From positions 1-46,959 of the forward strand of contig CAYRKW010000022.1 in assembly GCA_964425135.1 (NCBI GenBank): a stretch of DNA of 46,959 nt, given 5' to 3'. Both the position numbers and the translations under genes were made by a program. This document shows positions 1 through 8,731 of the stretch, piece after piece; within the stretch, counting starts at the first letter, position 1, and every line of letters begins with the position of its first letter. This DNA is from CAYLLD01 sp964425135 (GTDB taxonomy: Bacteria; Pseudomonadota; Alphaproteobacteria; Rhodobacterales; Rhodobacteraceae). Under the pieces are notes generated by a model. That model saw only the letters and a list, made by a program, of their open reading frames with translations, had not been told where the DNA came from and searched no databases.

Positions 1-1
1 C

Positions 2-52
2 GCTCTTCGCGCCAAACTCGCGCCCGCCTATGCAATATACGATGCGCTCTAG
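2..52 (+). CDS. C-terminal end of an unidentified gene (partial at window edge)
   Basis: An open frame enters from the left edge and ends at TAG 50-52, giving about 16 residues (ALRAKLAPAYAIYDAL). Composition is typical of a real C-terminus and the gene would converge on cckA. Its stop shares the palindrome CTAG (49-52) with the cckA stop, so the two genes overlap by three bases. Too little is visible to name a family. That it is coding is an inference from the tight convergent fit. Confidence 0.45.
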   Translation, partial: ALRAKLAPAYAIYDAL

Positions 53-2364
53 GTGACGATCTGCTCTTTGACCGCTTGGGTCAGATCATTCAATGAAAAC
101 GGCTTGGGCAGAAAAGCGGCGTCCGCAATACTGATATCGCCATCGTCGAACGCATCTTCCGCATAGCCAGAGACGAAAATCACCTTGGTATCAGGTCGCC
201 GCTCCCGCGCTTTCTTGACCCATGTCGGGCCGTTCATTCCCGGCATGATTACATCAGAGACGAAAATATCGATGTGCAGCTTGTCATCCTCAAGAATATC
301 GAGCGCTTCTTCGGCTGACGCTGCCTCGATCACCGTATAGCCGCGAATATCAAGTGCGCGCGCCGCGAAAGACCGCACTGGAAGCTCGTCCTCGACCAAG
401 AGCACTACGCCCTTGCCTGAAAGATCAATCTCTTCTTTTTTCAGCGTGACCGCATCGCCAGCAATATCTATTTCCTCGTTTGCATGGACTGGAAGATAGA
501 TGGTGAATTTGCTGCCTTCATCGACCTTACTGTCGGCAAAAATGAACCCGCCGGTCTGTTTGATGATCCCATAAACCGTTGAAAGCCCCAGGCCGGTGCC
601 CTCACCGGGGGATTTGGTGGTGAAGAAGGGCTCAAAGATTTTCTTAAGCTTATCGCCCGAAATTCCGCTACCCGTATCGACCACTTCGATGCACACATAA
701 TCGCCGAACGGCACAACGGCCCGGTCCCGCTTGAAATCTTCGACGAAATGCACGTTGCTGGTGCGAATATGCACCTCGCCACCATGTGGCATCGCATCGC
801 GTGCGTTGACCACCAGGTTCATGACCACCTGCTCGAACTGGCGCTCGTCAACGCGCACAGTATGCAAATCCGATCCATGCTCGATCTTCAAACGGACTTT
901 TTCCCCAAGGAGCCGATTGAGCAGATGACTAAGTTCAGTCAGCGTCTCATAGAGGTTCAGCACCTTGGGGAGTAGCGTCTGTTTACGCGAAAAGGCAAGG
1001 AGCTGCCCGACCAGCGACGCTGCCCTGTTCGCGTTTTGCCGCACTTGAATAAGATCGCCGTGATCCGCGTCACCTTGCTCGTGACGCATCAACAGAAGGT
1101 CACAATGGCCGCTGATCGCGGTAAGCAGATTGTTGAAGTCGTGGGCGACGCCGCCTGCAAGCTGCCCGACTGCCTGCATCTTTTGGCTCTGCACAAACTG
1201 CGCCTCAAGGGTTTTGAGCTCCGTCGCATCGCTGATCACAGCAACCAGCGACGGCCCGCCGCCGAAATTGAAGCGTTTGAGCGTGACTTGCAGATAGACT
1301 TCCTGCCCATCCACATGGGCGCGCGCAACTTCGCTGCGCATGTGGGAGCGGCCGCGGAACATGTCCGAAATCCGCTCCGATATTGAACGGCCCAGCCCTT
1401 CCATCAAATCCTCAAGCGCAACGCCTGTACGCGCGCCCTTGCCCAAAAGCTCGCGCACGCCCTCATTTGCGGCAATGATCTTGCCATCCACATCAATGCG
1501 CGCGACCGCAACGGGCAATGCGTCGAGGAAGGCTTCGGGCGTTGCATCACGCATATCGGCTTCGTTGCGCGGGACCAAGATCAGCTCTGTCAAACCGCCC
1601 TCTTTGGCGGTGCGCACAATATCGATGCTGGTGCGTGTTTGATCGCGCAGAACGAACCGCCCCGACGCGCTGTCGCCAACCTCGACAACCAGATCGGTGA
1701 GTACCGACGGCTTTGCGCCAGTCACAGCAACGGCCGCCGCATTCGCCCAAACCACATCTTCAGATGGCGTAATATGCAATACCGGCACCGACAGGTTATC
1801 ATTGCCAGACCGCATCCCGTCGAGCGCTTCAAGTTCGCGAAACCGCCAGACAACCCTGTCGCGGGACAGCCGACTGGCGGAAACATACCAGACATCGTTC
1901 TCTTGGCTCCGCATGATATCATCACCAAACCCTTTGGCACGCACCGCATTCAAAATACGATAGGTCTGTGCATCGAAATCCACGATCCGCGACGGCAGCG
2001 TTGTGCCCAGTTGTGAGAGCAGATTTGCCGCCTTATAGGCACCGCGCCCGGCAATAATAGCGCCATCCTCATCGCTCAGAACAGCTATATGAGGATCTGA
2101 ATTTGCCAGTTGTTCGAAAATACCGGTATCACTTTTGGCAGCAGTGTTTCCCCGCGCCCGCACCATCAATGCATAAAGCGCAACGCCAGCCAGACCCAGA
2201 GAGCTACCAAACAGCGTGAAGTGAAATCCGGTCTCAGCCACATAGGACGAATAGAACAATATCCCGACCGAAAGTGCGATAAGGGCCAGCGCAATTTTGA
2301 CCGATGGCAGTATCGGTTCGGAGACCTCTTTTCGATCGTCCAGGAACCGCGCTTCATCCGACAT
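49..2364 (-). CDS. cckA: Hybrid sensor histidine kinase CckA (cell-cycle/CtrA phosphorelay)
   Basis: The 771-residue protein has two N-terminal membrane segments (about 19-43 and 48-70), PAS-like sensory regions (about 80-380), a HisKA domain with phospho-acceptor His408 in GGVAHDFNNLL, and a HATPase domain with the N box (NLVVNARDAMPHGG) and a GTGLGLSTVYG lid. A C-terminal receiver domain has Asp704 (SDVIMPGMNG) and Lys754. This is the domain order of alphaproteobacterial CckA. In Caulobacter CckA passes phosphate through ChpT to CtrA and CpdR; in Rhodobacterales the pathway mainly controls motility and gene transfer agents. It is a single gene, and a 119-bp spacer separates it from rsmB-like upstream. 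The spacer carries an inverted repeat (ACAACTT, A, AAGTTGT at about 2460-2474). Start ATG 2362-2364. Family assignment is firm; CtrA as target is inferred from relatives. Confidence 0.93.
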   Translation of the reverse strand: MSDEARFLDDRKEVSEPILPSVKIALALIALSVGILFYSSYVAETGFHFTLFGSSLGLAGVALYALMVRARGNTAAKSDTGIFEQLANSDPHIAVLSDEDGAIIAGRGAYKAANLLSQLGTTLPSRIVDFDAQTYRILNAVRAKGFGDDIMRSQENDVWYVSASRLSRDRVVWRFRELEALDGMRSGNDNLSVPVLHITPSEDVVWANAAAVAVTGAKPSVLTDLVVEVGDSASGRFVLRDQTRTSIDIVRTAKEGGLTELILVPRNEADMRDATPEAFLDALPVAVARIDVDGKIIAANEGVRELLGKGARTGVALEDLMEGLGRSISERISDMFRGRSHMRSEVARAHVDGQEVYLQVTLKRFNFGGGPSLVAVISDATELKTLEAQFVQSQKMQAVGQLAGGVAHDFNNLLTAISGHCDLLLMRHEQGDADHGDLIQVRQNANRAASLVGQLLAFSRKQTLLPKVLNLYETLTELSHLLNRLLGEKVRLKIEHGSDLHTVRVDERQFEQVVMNLVVNARDAMPHGGEVHIRTSNVHFVEDFKRDRAVVPFGDYVCIEVVDTGSGISGDKLKKIFEPFFTTKSPGEGTGLGLSTVYGIIKQTGGFIFADSKVDEGSKFTIYLPVHANEEIDIAGDAVTLKKEEIDLSGKGVVLLVEDELPVRSFAARALDIRGYTVIEAASAEEALDILEDDKLHIDIFVSDVIMPGMNGPTWVKKARERRPDTKVIFVSGYAEDAFDDGDISIADAAFLPKPFSLNDLTQAVKEQIVT

Positions 2365-2483
2365 TCTCTATTCCCCGCGATCGCCACCCCAATAAAGGCC
2401 CTAAAGGCTTTTGGTCTGGGCGTGATTAATAACGGGTGAACAGCTAGCTGATTTTAGACACAACTTAAAGTTGTTTTTTGAAA

Positions 2484-3671
2484 TTATTTTTCTTTTTTAA
2501 GTTTAGCGGCAAAAAATCCATCCCCCAGTGTCACAGGCGTAGATCGAAAATCTTCAATGAATGTGAGCGATGGCGTCGCCTCTAGGAAGGTCTCAACACG
2601 GGCACGGTTTTCCCGATCCAGCAGGGAACAAGTGGCATAAACCAGCGTTCCACCCGCCTTTACCAGCACATATGCATCGCTCAAAATCTGCGTTTGCAGC
2701 GAATCAAATCGCTCCAGATCAGCCCGCGTTAAACGCCACTTTGCATCCGGTGTGCGCCGCCACGCCCCTGTGCCTGAACATGGGGCGTCCACAAAAACCA
2801 GATCAAATGACCCGTCCTTGAGGCGCTTATCCCCGGGTGCGAGCACTGTAATGTTTGCACCTGCCCGCTTGGCACGCACCGGCAGATCGCGCATTCGCTC
2901 AGGCGCTGCGTCATGGGCAAAAACCTGCGCCTGCCCATCGCTTAGATCACTCAAGGCCAGCGCTTTGCCGCCACCCCCCGCGCAAAAGTCCAGAACACGC
3001 ATTCCCGGTGCGACACCAGCAAAACGCGCCGCGGCCTGCGATGCTGCGTCTTGCAACTCGACATAGCCGTTTTGATAGGCTTTCGAATTGCTCACACGCC
3101 GCGCGTTCTGCGTCACCCGAAGCGCCGCTGGAACCTCAGAAATCCGGTGGGTGCGAATTTCGTCGTCCCCCAGCAATGCCTCCGCACCCTCCAGCGTCCC
3201 GCGTTTCAGGTTCACCCGTAAATCAACCGGCGCGCGCTCTTGCATTGCGTGCATAACGCGCCCGCGATCCTCCCCAAGTGATGCGCGCAACTCTTCGTCG
3301 AGAAAATCAGGATAGTCATAACGCACAGCATCAGGCGCATCATCGACAGCACGAAGCGCGCGCCTCTCCTCATCCGTCAACGGCGCAGGCGCATATCCCT
3401 CACCGGAGAACACAGCCTCCATGGCATCGCCGGACTGCGCAACATAGGCCGTCACCAAACCGCGCCCGCTTTCCGCCTGCCCAGAGCAATAGCCAAGCGA
3501 CCGACGCCGACGCAGGCAGTCATAGACGATATCCCGCACCGCCGCCCTGTCTTTGGACCCGGCAAAGCGCGACCGACGCGCCCATGTCGTCAGCAATTGC
3601 GCCGCAGTAGCGCCGTTCAAGATAGCGTCGAGCAACTCAATCGCAGCTGCATGATGCGCAGCAGGCGTCAT
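2484..3671 (-). CDS. RsmB/NOP2/Sun-family rRNA (cytosine-5) methyltransferase
   Basis: A class I SAM-dependent methyltransferase of 395 residues. Visible motifs are the SAM-binding VLDFCAGGGGKALAL (about 227-240), motif IV DAPCSGTGAWRR with Cys298, and motif VI YATCSLLDRENR with Cys348. In this family one cysteine attacks the cytosine and the other releases the product. The N-terminus resembles the NusB-like RNA-binding region of RsmB. The open frame extends 35 codons upstream, but that would run into the neighbouring dehydrogenase gene. ATG 3669-3671 leaves a 25-bp gap and begins MTPAAHHAAAIELL, a normal family start, so it is preferred. The exact cytosine target cannot be read from sequence. 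Confidence 0.9.
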   Translation of the reverse strand: MTPAAHHAAAIELLDAILNGATAAQLLTTWARRSRFAGSKDRAAVRDIVYDCLRRRRSLGYCSGQAESGRGLVTAYVAQSGDAMEAVFSGEGYAPAPLTDEERRALRAVDDAPDAVRYDYPDFLDEELRASLGEDRGRVMHAMQERAPVDLRVNLKRGTLEGAEALLGDDEIRTHRISEVPAALRVTQNARRVSNSKAYQNGYVELQDAASQAAARFAGVAPGMRVLDFCAGGGGKALALSDLSDGQAQVFAHDAAPERMRDLPVRAKRAGANITVLAPGDKRLKDGSFDLVFVDAPCSGTGAWRRTPDAKWRLTRADLERFDSLQTQILSDAYVLVKAGGTLVYATCSLLDRENRARVETFLEATPSLTFIEDFRSTPVTLGDGFFAAKLKKEK

Positions 3672-3696
3672 GACGCGCGCACCAACAAGGCGCGGG

Positions 3697-4746
3697 TCAT
3701 GGTGACCAGCCCCTGTAGAGCGGGTGATCCGCGCCAATAGGCAGCGATTGCGCCATTCCTGATCGTCCGGACGCATAGACCGCAGTCACAAACTCCAACG
3801 AACGCCGCCCGTCCTCCAGCGTCACCGATTTGGCGGCCCTCCCGTCCAGCGTATCTGCAAGCTCCGAAAACATCCCCGCATACCCGCTGAGCGGCGCGTT
3901 CACATCCGCCAAAACCGCATCAACCGCATCTTGCGTGTAGGGATCGCGGGCAAGGAAGCGCCAAGCCTCCTTTGCTGGAGCATAAGCTGCGTGATCGCTC
4001 TCAATCGTAGCCTTCTCGCACATCACGCGAAAGCGACTCGTGTTATTTGCCGCGCCCAAAGTCACAGAGCTTGTCACCAGCGCGCCACTTTCCATTTGCA
4101 CCGACAGCGCAGCGCAATCTTCGACCTCAATGTCATTCACGCGCGTACCAAGTTTGGCAAACACCGACGCAACCGGTCCAAGAAAATGGGTCAGAAAATC
4201 ATGAATATGGATCGCGTGCCCAAGGATCGCCCCGCCATTCTCCCCGGCCCAAGTCCCGCGCCAATTGATATCATAGTAGCTCGCTGGCCGGTTCCAATGG
4301 GTCTCCAGCGTCGCAACATAGGGCGTGCCCAACAGACCCGCCGCATCAAGCGCATGAAACTGCGCCGCCCCCAATCCGTAGCGGTATTGGAACACCGGCG
4401 AGAGCACCTTGCCAGTCTCCTCTACCTTGGCCTTGAGCGCATCCGCATCGGCAAGCGAATTGACCAGAGGCTTCTCGCACACCACATGCTTTCCCGCATC
4501 CAGCGCGGCCAAACAGGTCTCGAAATGCAAATGCGGCGGCAAGCAGATATCGACGATATCCACATCACTCGCCAGCACATCGTCGAATGAGCCCGTGTGC
4601 GCAATTCCCCCCGATGCCGCCAAAGCCCCGCCCCGCGATGCATCAAGATCGCAGATACAGCGCACATCGAACCGCTCCGGCAGCGCCTGATAGCCCGCCA
4701 GATGCTCCGCCCCGATCCCGGCCCCGACAATCGCGACTTTATACAT
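3697..4746 (-). CDS. Gfo/Idh/MocA-family NAD(P)-dependent oxidoreductase (third of three)
   Basis: 349 residues. The N-terminal Rossmann fold has VAIVGAGIGAEH, and CEKP around Lys92 is the family catalytic-lysine motif. A C-terminal alpha/beta substrate domain includes GGAILGHAIHIHDFL. Members oxidise or isomerise sugars, inositols and related polyols using NAD(P). It is the last of three adjacent paralogues; its ATG overlaps the end of the preceding gene by 8 bp, so translation is probably coupled. No substrate can be assigned: the transporter genes that usually indicate it are missing apart from a TOBE stub upstream. Confidence 0.88.
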   Translation of the reverse strand: MYKVAIVGAGIGAEHLAGYQALPERFDVRCICDLDASRGGALAASGGIAHTGSFDDVLASDVDIVDICLPPHLHFETCLAALDAGKHVVCEKPLVNSLADADALKAKVEETGKVLSPVFQYRYGLGAAQFHALDAAGLLGTPYVATLETHWNRPASYYDINWRGTWAGENGGAILGHAIHIHDFLTHFLGPVASVFAKLGTRVNDIEVEDCAALSVQMESGALVTSSVTLGAANNTSRFRVMCEKATIESDHAAYAPAKEAWRFLARDPYTQDAVDAVLADVNAPLSGYAGMFSELADTLDGRAAKSVTLEDGRRSLEFVTAVYASGRSGMAQSLPIGADHPLYRGWSP

Positions 4747-5746
4747 GAGTTTCCGCCTGCGCCTGCGCCTTGATGGCGATCTCCATGGTCAAAAACGTGT
4801 GCTCTTGCGAACAGGCCGTTTGCGTCCGGTCCTGCACATCCGCGATCAGATTGGGGAAATACGGCAAAGGCGCATCGGCGCAATCAATCTGCGCATTTTC
4901 CTCACCATTCACCAGATACAGCGTGTTCGTCCGATGCGGCTGCCCAATATCCGTATATTTCCGCAACTCAATCGTCCCCTCCGTCCCAAGCAGGAACAAA
5001 CGCCCATCCCCCCAAGTCGGCAGCCCATCTGGCGTGAACCAGTCAAGCCGAACGTACCCATGCCCCTTATCGCCCACCAGGGTCATCTCACCATAGTCCT
5101 GAAACCCAGGATATTCCGGCCGCGTCGAGTTCTCCACCAGCGCATGAGCAATCGTCACATCAGTTGAGCCGGTGAAATGCAAAAACTGATCCACCTGATG
5201 CGAGCCGATGTCCGTCAAGATACCGCCATATTGCTCCCGTTCAAAATACCAGGAGGGCCGCGTTTTCAGATTCTGCTTGTGCGGCGCGAGATTGACGGTC
5301 TGAATGACACGCCCGATCGCCCCGGCCTCGACCAACTCTTGCGCTTTGGTCACGGATGGCACCTCGAAGCGCTCCGAGAAATTGACGCTCCAGATGCGCC
5401 CTGTGCGAGCCTGAACGTCACGGATCTGTGCAAGTTGGTCGAGTGTTGTGCAGCCGGGCTTATCAACCATTACATCCTTGCCCGCCTGCATCGCCTCAAT
5501 CGCCAGCGCTGCACGGTCCGCAGGGATTGCAGAGATCAAGACCATATCAATGCCCGGTTCGTCCAAAATCTGCCTGCGATCCGTCACTTCTTTGAGATCA
5601 CCAAACACCTCAACGAACTTACGACGCGTCACCGCCTCCCCGCCGGTCCACCATTTCGAACACATCGCACCGTGACTGCGCATATGCGAGAGCATCCCGA
5701 AAATATGCCCGTGATCGATGCCCAGAACGCCGAGACGGATGCTCAT
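4739..5746 (-). CDS. Gfo/Idh/MocA-family oxidoreductase (second of three)
   Basis: 335 residues. The cofactor site is unusual (GVLGIDHGHIFGM instead of GxGxxG), with VDKPG around Lys96 in place of the common EKP. The metal/substrate-site signature GGILTDIGSHQVDQFLHF is well conserved. It starts four bases inside the end of the upstream paralogue (ATGA) and overlaps the downstream one by 8 bp, so the three are coupled in one transcript. The divergent nucleotide loop suggests a different substrate or cofactor preference from its two neighbours. Family placement is secure; the function is unknown. Confidence 0.87.
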   Translation of the reverse strand: MSIRLGVLGIDHGHIFGMLSHMRSHGAMCSKWWTGGEAVTRRKFVEVFGDLKEVTDRRQILDEPGIDMVLISAIPADRAALAIEAMQAGKDVMVDKPGCTTLDQLAQIRDVQARTGRIWSVNFSERFEVPSVTKAQELVEAGAIGRVIQTVNLAPHKQNLKTRPSWYFEREQYGGILTDIGSHQVDQFLHFTGSTDVTIAHALVENSTRPEYPGFQDYGEMTLVGDKGHGYVRLDWFTPDGLPTWGDGRLFLLGTEGTIELRKYTDIGQPHRTNTLYLVNGEENAQIDCADAPLPYFPNLIADVQDRTQTACSQEHTFLTMEIAIKAQAQAETHV

Positions 5747-6780
5747 ACTTTGGTCCTCACACCGTCGCGCCCTGACGTTTCAATAGCCGCAATCAGCCTA
5801 TGCACGTCCAGCGCATCGCGCCCCGGCGCCAAGGGCGGCGCGCCGGTGCTCAGCGACCGCGCAAAATCAACAATCATATCGCGATGCCATTCATGGGTGA
5901 ACGCCATCGGGTCAGCGCCAGCGCCGGTTTGCGCATCCGCGCCATAGGTCTCGCACCGCCCATCGCGCCAGTGGATCGTCAAACTGTTCGACATCAACGT
6001 CACGCTCGCATTCTCAAACCCCAGAACCATTCCTTCCGCACGCCCCGGAAAACTGGACACGGTCGCGAACACCGATCCAATAGCACCGCACTCAAACCGC
6101 AGACCCGCGCTCACAAAATCCTCAGCGTCCATTTTGTGATAACCGCTTGTCGCGGTCATGGCTGAAACCTCTGCCACAGGCCCCGTGAGCGACAGCATCA
6201 GATCGAGCGTGTGGATCGCTTGGCTGATCAGAACCCCGCCGCCATCTCGCTCATACGTCCCGCGCCCTGGCGCGTCATAGTAGCTCTGATCACGCCACCA
6301 GGGCACCGCAACCTCAACCGTGTGTAACGCACCAAGCGTCCCCTCAGCCATGATCGCCCGCATCTGAACCGCCGATGGGCGCGCGCGGTGCTGGAACATG
6401 ATCCCAAGCTGCACCCCCGCGCGCTCGCAAATCTCTACCAACTCCGTAGCGGCAGCCAAGCTGCGCTCGACCGGCTTTTCCATAAGGATGTGCTTGCCTG
6501 CTTTTGCAAGTCGCTCCACAATCTCTCGGCGCGCATTCGGCGGCGTTGCAACGATTGCAAAACCGATCTCAGCATTAACCGCAATCCCATCCAAATCGCT
6601 ATCTTCGACCGTTTCCACCACATCAGCGCCATGGGCGACCCGAAACACCTCGCAAGAGCGCGATGTTCGCCCCGCAATCGCCAACCAGCGCACCCCATCC
6701 GGTCCACCTGACACCTCGTGCAGCGCTTTTGCATAGACCTTTCCGACCATACCCAAACCAATGAGGCCAACACCTGTCAT
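5743..6780 (-). CDS. Gfo/Idh/MocA-family oxidoreductase (first of three)
   Basis: 345 residues with a canonical Rossmann N-terminus (VGLIGLGMVGKVYAKAL), a MEKP motif around Lys102 and the downstream signature GGGVLISQAIHTLDLML. Its ATG overlaps the stop of the ABC-ATPase stub by four bases (ATGA), which is how dehydrogenase genes commonly follow a transporter ATPase gene in sugar-uptake operons. The three dehydrogenases share only family-level motifs, so they look like sequential enzymes of one pathway rather than fresh duplicates. Substrate unknown; polyol or aminosugar oxidation is a family-based guess. Confidence 0.88.
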   Translation of the reverse strand: MTGVGLIGLGMVGKVYAKALHEVSGGPDGVRWLAIAGRTSRSCEVFRVAHGADVVETVEDSDLDGIAVNAEIGFAIVATPPNARREIVERLAKAGKHILMEKPVERSLAAATELVEICERAGVQLGIMFQHRARPSAVQMRAIMAEGTLGALHTVEVAVPWWRDQSYYDAPGRGTYERDGGGVLISQAIHTLDLMLSLTGPVAEVSAMTATSGYHKMDAEDFVSAGLRFECGAIGSVFATVSSFPGRAEGMVLGFENASVTLMSNSLTIHWRDGRCETYGADAQTGAGADPMAFTHEWHRDMIVDFARSLSTGAPPLAPGRDALDVHRLIAAIETSGRDGVRTKV

Positions 6781-6968
6781 ACGTTCTGCGCCGGGGATGT
6801 CTCGCTTTCACCGGCGAAAACACGGAACGCCTCGCTCGGCAAACGCACCACAGTCTCTTGCTGGCGCATCAAGGCTATCTGCTCAGGCAATTGCACCGTC
6901 AAGCTCTCGCCATTGACAAAACGGGTGTAGATGCTGTTGTTCGCGCCCAGTTGCGCCAAAACAGAAAC
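6777..6968 (-). pseudogene. Remnant of a sugar ABC transporter ATP-binding subunit (TOBE domain only)
   Basis: The translated 6777-6968 region (VSVLAQLGANNSIYT through VVRLPSEAFRVFAGE, about 63 residues) looks like the C-terminal TOBE/OB fold of MalK/UgpC-type ATPases, which end in a strand resembling RLPPEALHVFD. No Walker A, signature or Walker B sequence exists upstream; guaB ends at 7021 only 52 bp away. The frame stays open to 7073 through the repeat array and into guaB, so a 98-residue product is formally possible, but residues before about 36 are only translated repeat. The gene was probably truncated by a deletion or insertion whose break lies at 6968/6969, the edge of the TGTGCAT array. 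The recognition is by eye. Confidence 0.65.
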
Positions 6969-7010
6969 CGCGCATGGATTGTGCATCGATTGCGTGCGCA
7001 TTGTGCATCG
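6969..7010. repeat. TGTGCAT array 1 (11-bp period)
   Basis: Heptamers lie in register every 11 bp: CGCGCAT 6969, TGTGCAT 6980, a degenerate unit 6991 and TGTGCAT 7002; TTGTGCATCG occurs identically at 6979-6988 and 7001-7010. Read on the minus strand, it shares AATCGATGCACAATCCAT followed by GCGGT (one small indel) with array 3 near 38.47 kb. It fills the gap between the guaB 3' end and the truncated ABC ATPase. Confidence 0.75.
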
Positions 7011-7020
7011 GAAATCTGGC

Positions 7021-8466
7021 TCATCCGGGACGATAATTCGGCGCCTCGCGGGTGATGCGCACGTCGTGGACATGGCTCTCTTTCAGGCCCGCCCCGGTGA
7101 TCTTAACCATCTGCGCAGTTTCTCGAAGCGTTTGAATTGTCGGGCTTCCTGTATACCCCATGGCCGCGCGCAGCCCGCCGACAAGCTGATGCAGCACCGG
7201 CCCGACAGGCCCCTTATACGGCACCTGTCCCTCGATCCCCTCAGGAACCAGCTTCTCTGCACTCGCTTCTTTTTGAAAATACCGGTCCGCAGACCCCCGC
7301 GCCATCGCCCCGACCGAACCCATGCCGCGATATGATTTAAAGCTCCGGCCTTGATAAAGGATAACCTCTCCGGGCGCTTCGTCGGTGCCGGCCAGCATCG
7401 ACCCGATCATTGCGCAGCTAGCACCTGCCGCAATCGCTTTGGCAAAATCGCCCGAGAACTTGATGCCGCCATCCGCGATCACCGGAATGTTGCCCGCTGC
7501 CTGCGCGCAATCATCAATTGCCGTGATTTGCGGCACTCCAACGCCTGCAACAATGCGGGTCGTGCAGATCGATCCGGGACCAATGCCAACCTTGACCGCA
7601 TCAACGCCCGCATCGATCAGCGATTTGGTCGCCTCGCCGGTCGCGACGTTGCCCGCAAGTATTTCGACGTCAGCATTTTCCTTCAGCCGCTTGACTGCAA
7701 GTCCTACACCTTCCGAATGGCCATGCGCAGTGTCGATCACGACCAGATCAGCGCCCGCATCGACCAGCGCCATTGACCTCTCAAAACCAGCGTCCCCAAC
7801 GGTAGAGGCGCCAGCAACACGCAAACGCCCCAGCGCATCTTTGCAGGCTGATGGGTTCAGCACCGCTTGCTCGATATCCTTGATCGTAAGCAATCCTGTC
7901 AGCCGATTGTCCTGATCAACGATAAGCAGTTTCTCAATCCGCCGCGCGTGCATCAGGCTCTTTGCCTCGGACAAATCCGCAGGCTCGCGCAGCATCGCCA
8001 GATTGTCCGATGTCATCATCAGATGCACCGGTGTGTCGTCTTGAGACGCAAACCGCATGTCGCGATTGGTGACAATCCCAAGGACGCGATTGTTTTCGTC
8101 TATAACAGGAAAGCCGGTGACTTTGTACCTGTCCATAAGTTCCTTGGCATCGGCAAGGGTCTGATCAGGCGAAAGCGTGATCGGACTATAGACGATCCCG
8201 CTCACAAATCTCTTCACGCGCCGGATCTGACGCGCCTGTTCTTCGATGTCGAGATTTCGATGGATCACACCCAAACCGCCCGATTGCGCCATCGCGATCG
8301 CCATTGACGCTTCTGTCACCGTATCCATTGCTGAGCTGAGCAACGGGATATTGAGATCAATGGAGGCCGTGAGTTTGGTGCTCACATCAGCAGTTGCTGG
8401 CAGCACATCAGACGCTGCTGGAACAAGTAGAACATCATCGAATGTGAGGGCTTCGCGCAAATCCAT
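7021..8466 (-). CDS. guaB: Inosine-5'-monophosphate dehydrogenase
   Basis: 481 residues, normal length. GuaB oxidises IMP to XMP with NAD+, the first committed step of GMP synthesis in the cytosol. The catalytic loop GIGPGSICTTR has Cys301. Two CBS domains (about 95-205) interrupt the TIM barrel, and the phosphate-binding DGGIKFSGD and the flap with SYRGMGSVGAM are present. Start ATG 8464-8466 gives the standard MDLREALTFDDVLLVP N-terminus. It stands alone, with about 265 bp upstream before the ldtR-like stop; no clear promoter was found there by eye. Its stop is 10 bp from repeat array 1. Confidence 0.97.
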   Translation of the reverse strand: MDLREALTFDDVLLVPAASDVLPATADVSTKLTASIDLNIPLLSSAMDTVTEASMAIAMAQSGGLGVIHRNLDIEEQARQIRRVKRFVSGIVYSPITLSPDQTLADAKELMDRYKVTGFPVIDENNRVLGIVTNRDMRFASQDDTPVHLMMTSDNLAMLREPADLSEAKSLMHARRIEKLLIVDQDNRLTGLLTIKDIEQAVLNPSACKDALGRLRVAGASTVGDAGFERSMALVDAGADLVVIDTAHGHSEGVGLAVKRLKENADVEILAGNVATGEATKSLIDAGVDAVKVGIGPGSICTTRIVAGVGVPQITAIDDCAQAAGNIPVIADGGIKFSGDFAKAIAAGASCAMIGSMLAGTDEAPGEVILYQGRSFKSYRGMGSVGAMARGSADRYFQKEASAEKLVPEGIEGQVPYKGPVGPVLHQLVGGLRAAMGYTGSPTIQTLRETAQMVKITGAGLKESHVHDVRITREAPNYRPG

Positions 8467-8731
8467 GTGGAACTCTCGTCAGAAATGGTTTGGCGACGCT
8501 GTTTCTCACGGAATGACTGGAATGAAAACCCGATTGCTTGGTTTATTTTGCGCGAACATCATTTGGTTGAACGAAGGTCATTTGGATGAAATCGCAACTT
8601 TGCGCGTTTCTTTAGCGAACAGCACAATCTTCCATCGGACTGCCATCGGATCGCGCTGAGCGATTTTTGCGTTAATCCTGAGCCAAGCTATGTTGTTTTA
8701 AACCTGGTAGATCAACACAACGACACCCTGG

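Noticed and set aside
2460..2474. Inverted repeat before cckA as terminator of the rsmB-like gene
   Set aside because: The T-run lies on the + side, whereas the rsmB-like gene is on the minus strand; it might be a regulator site, but evidence is weak.
7021..7073. N-terminal extension of the ABC-ATPase stub into guaB
   Set aside because: These codons are antisense-free but merely translate the guaB end in another frame and the repeat array; no similarity to ATPase N-termini.
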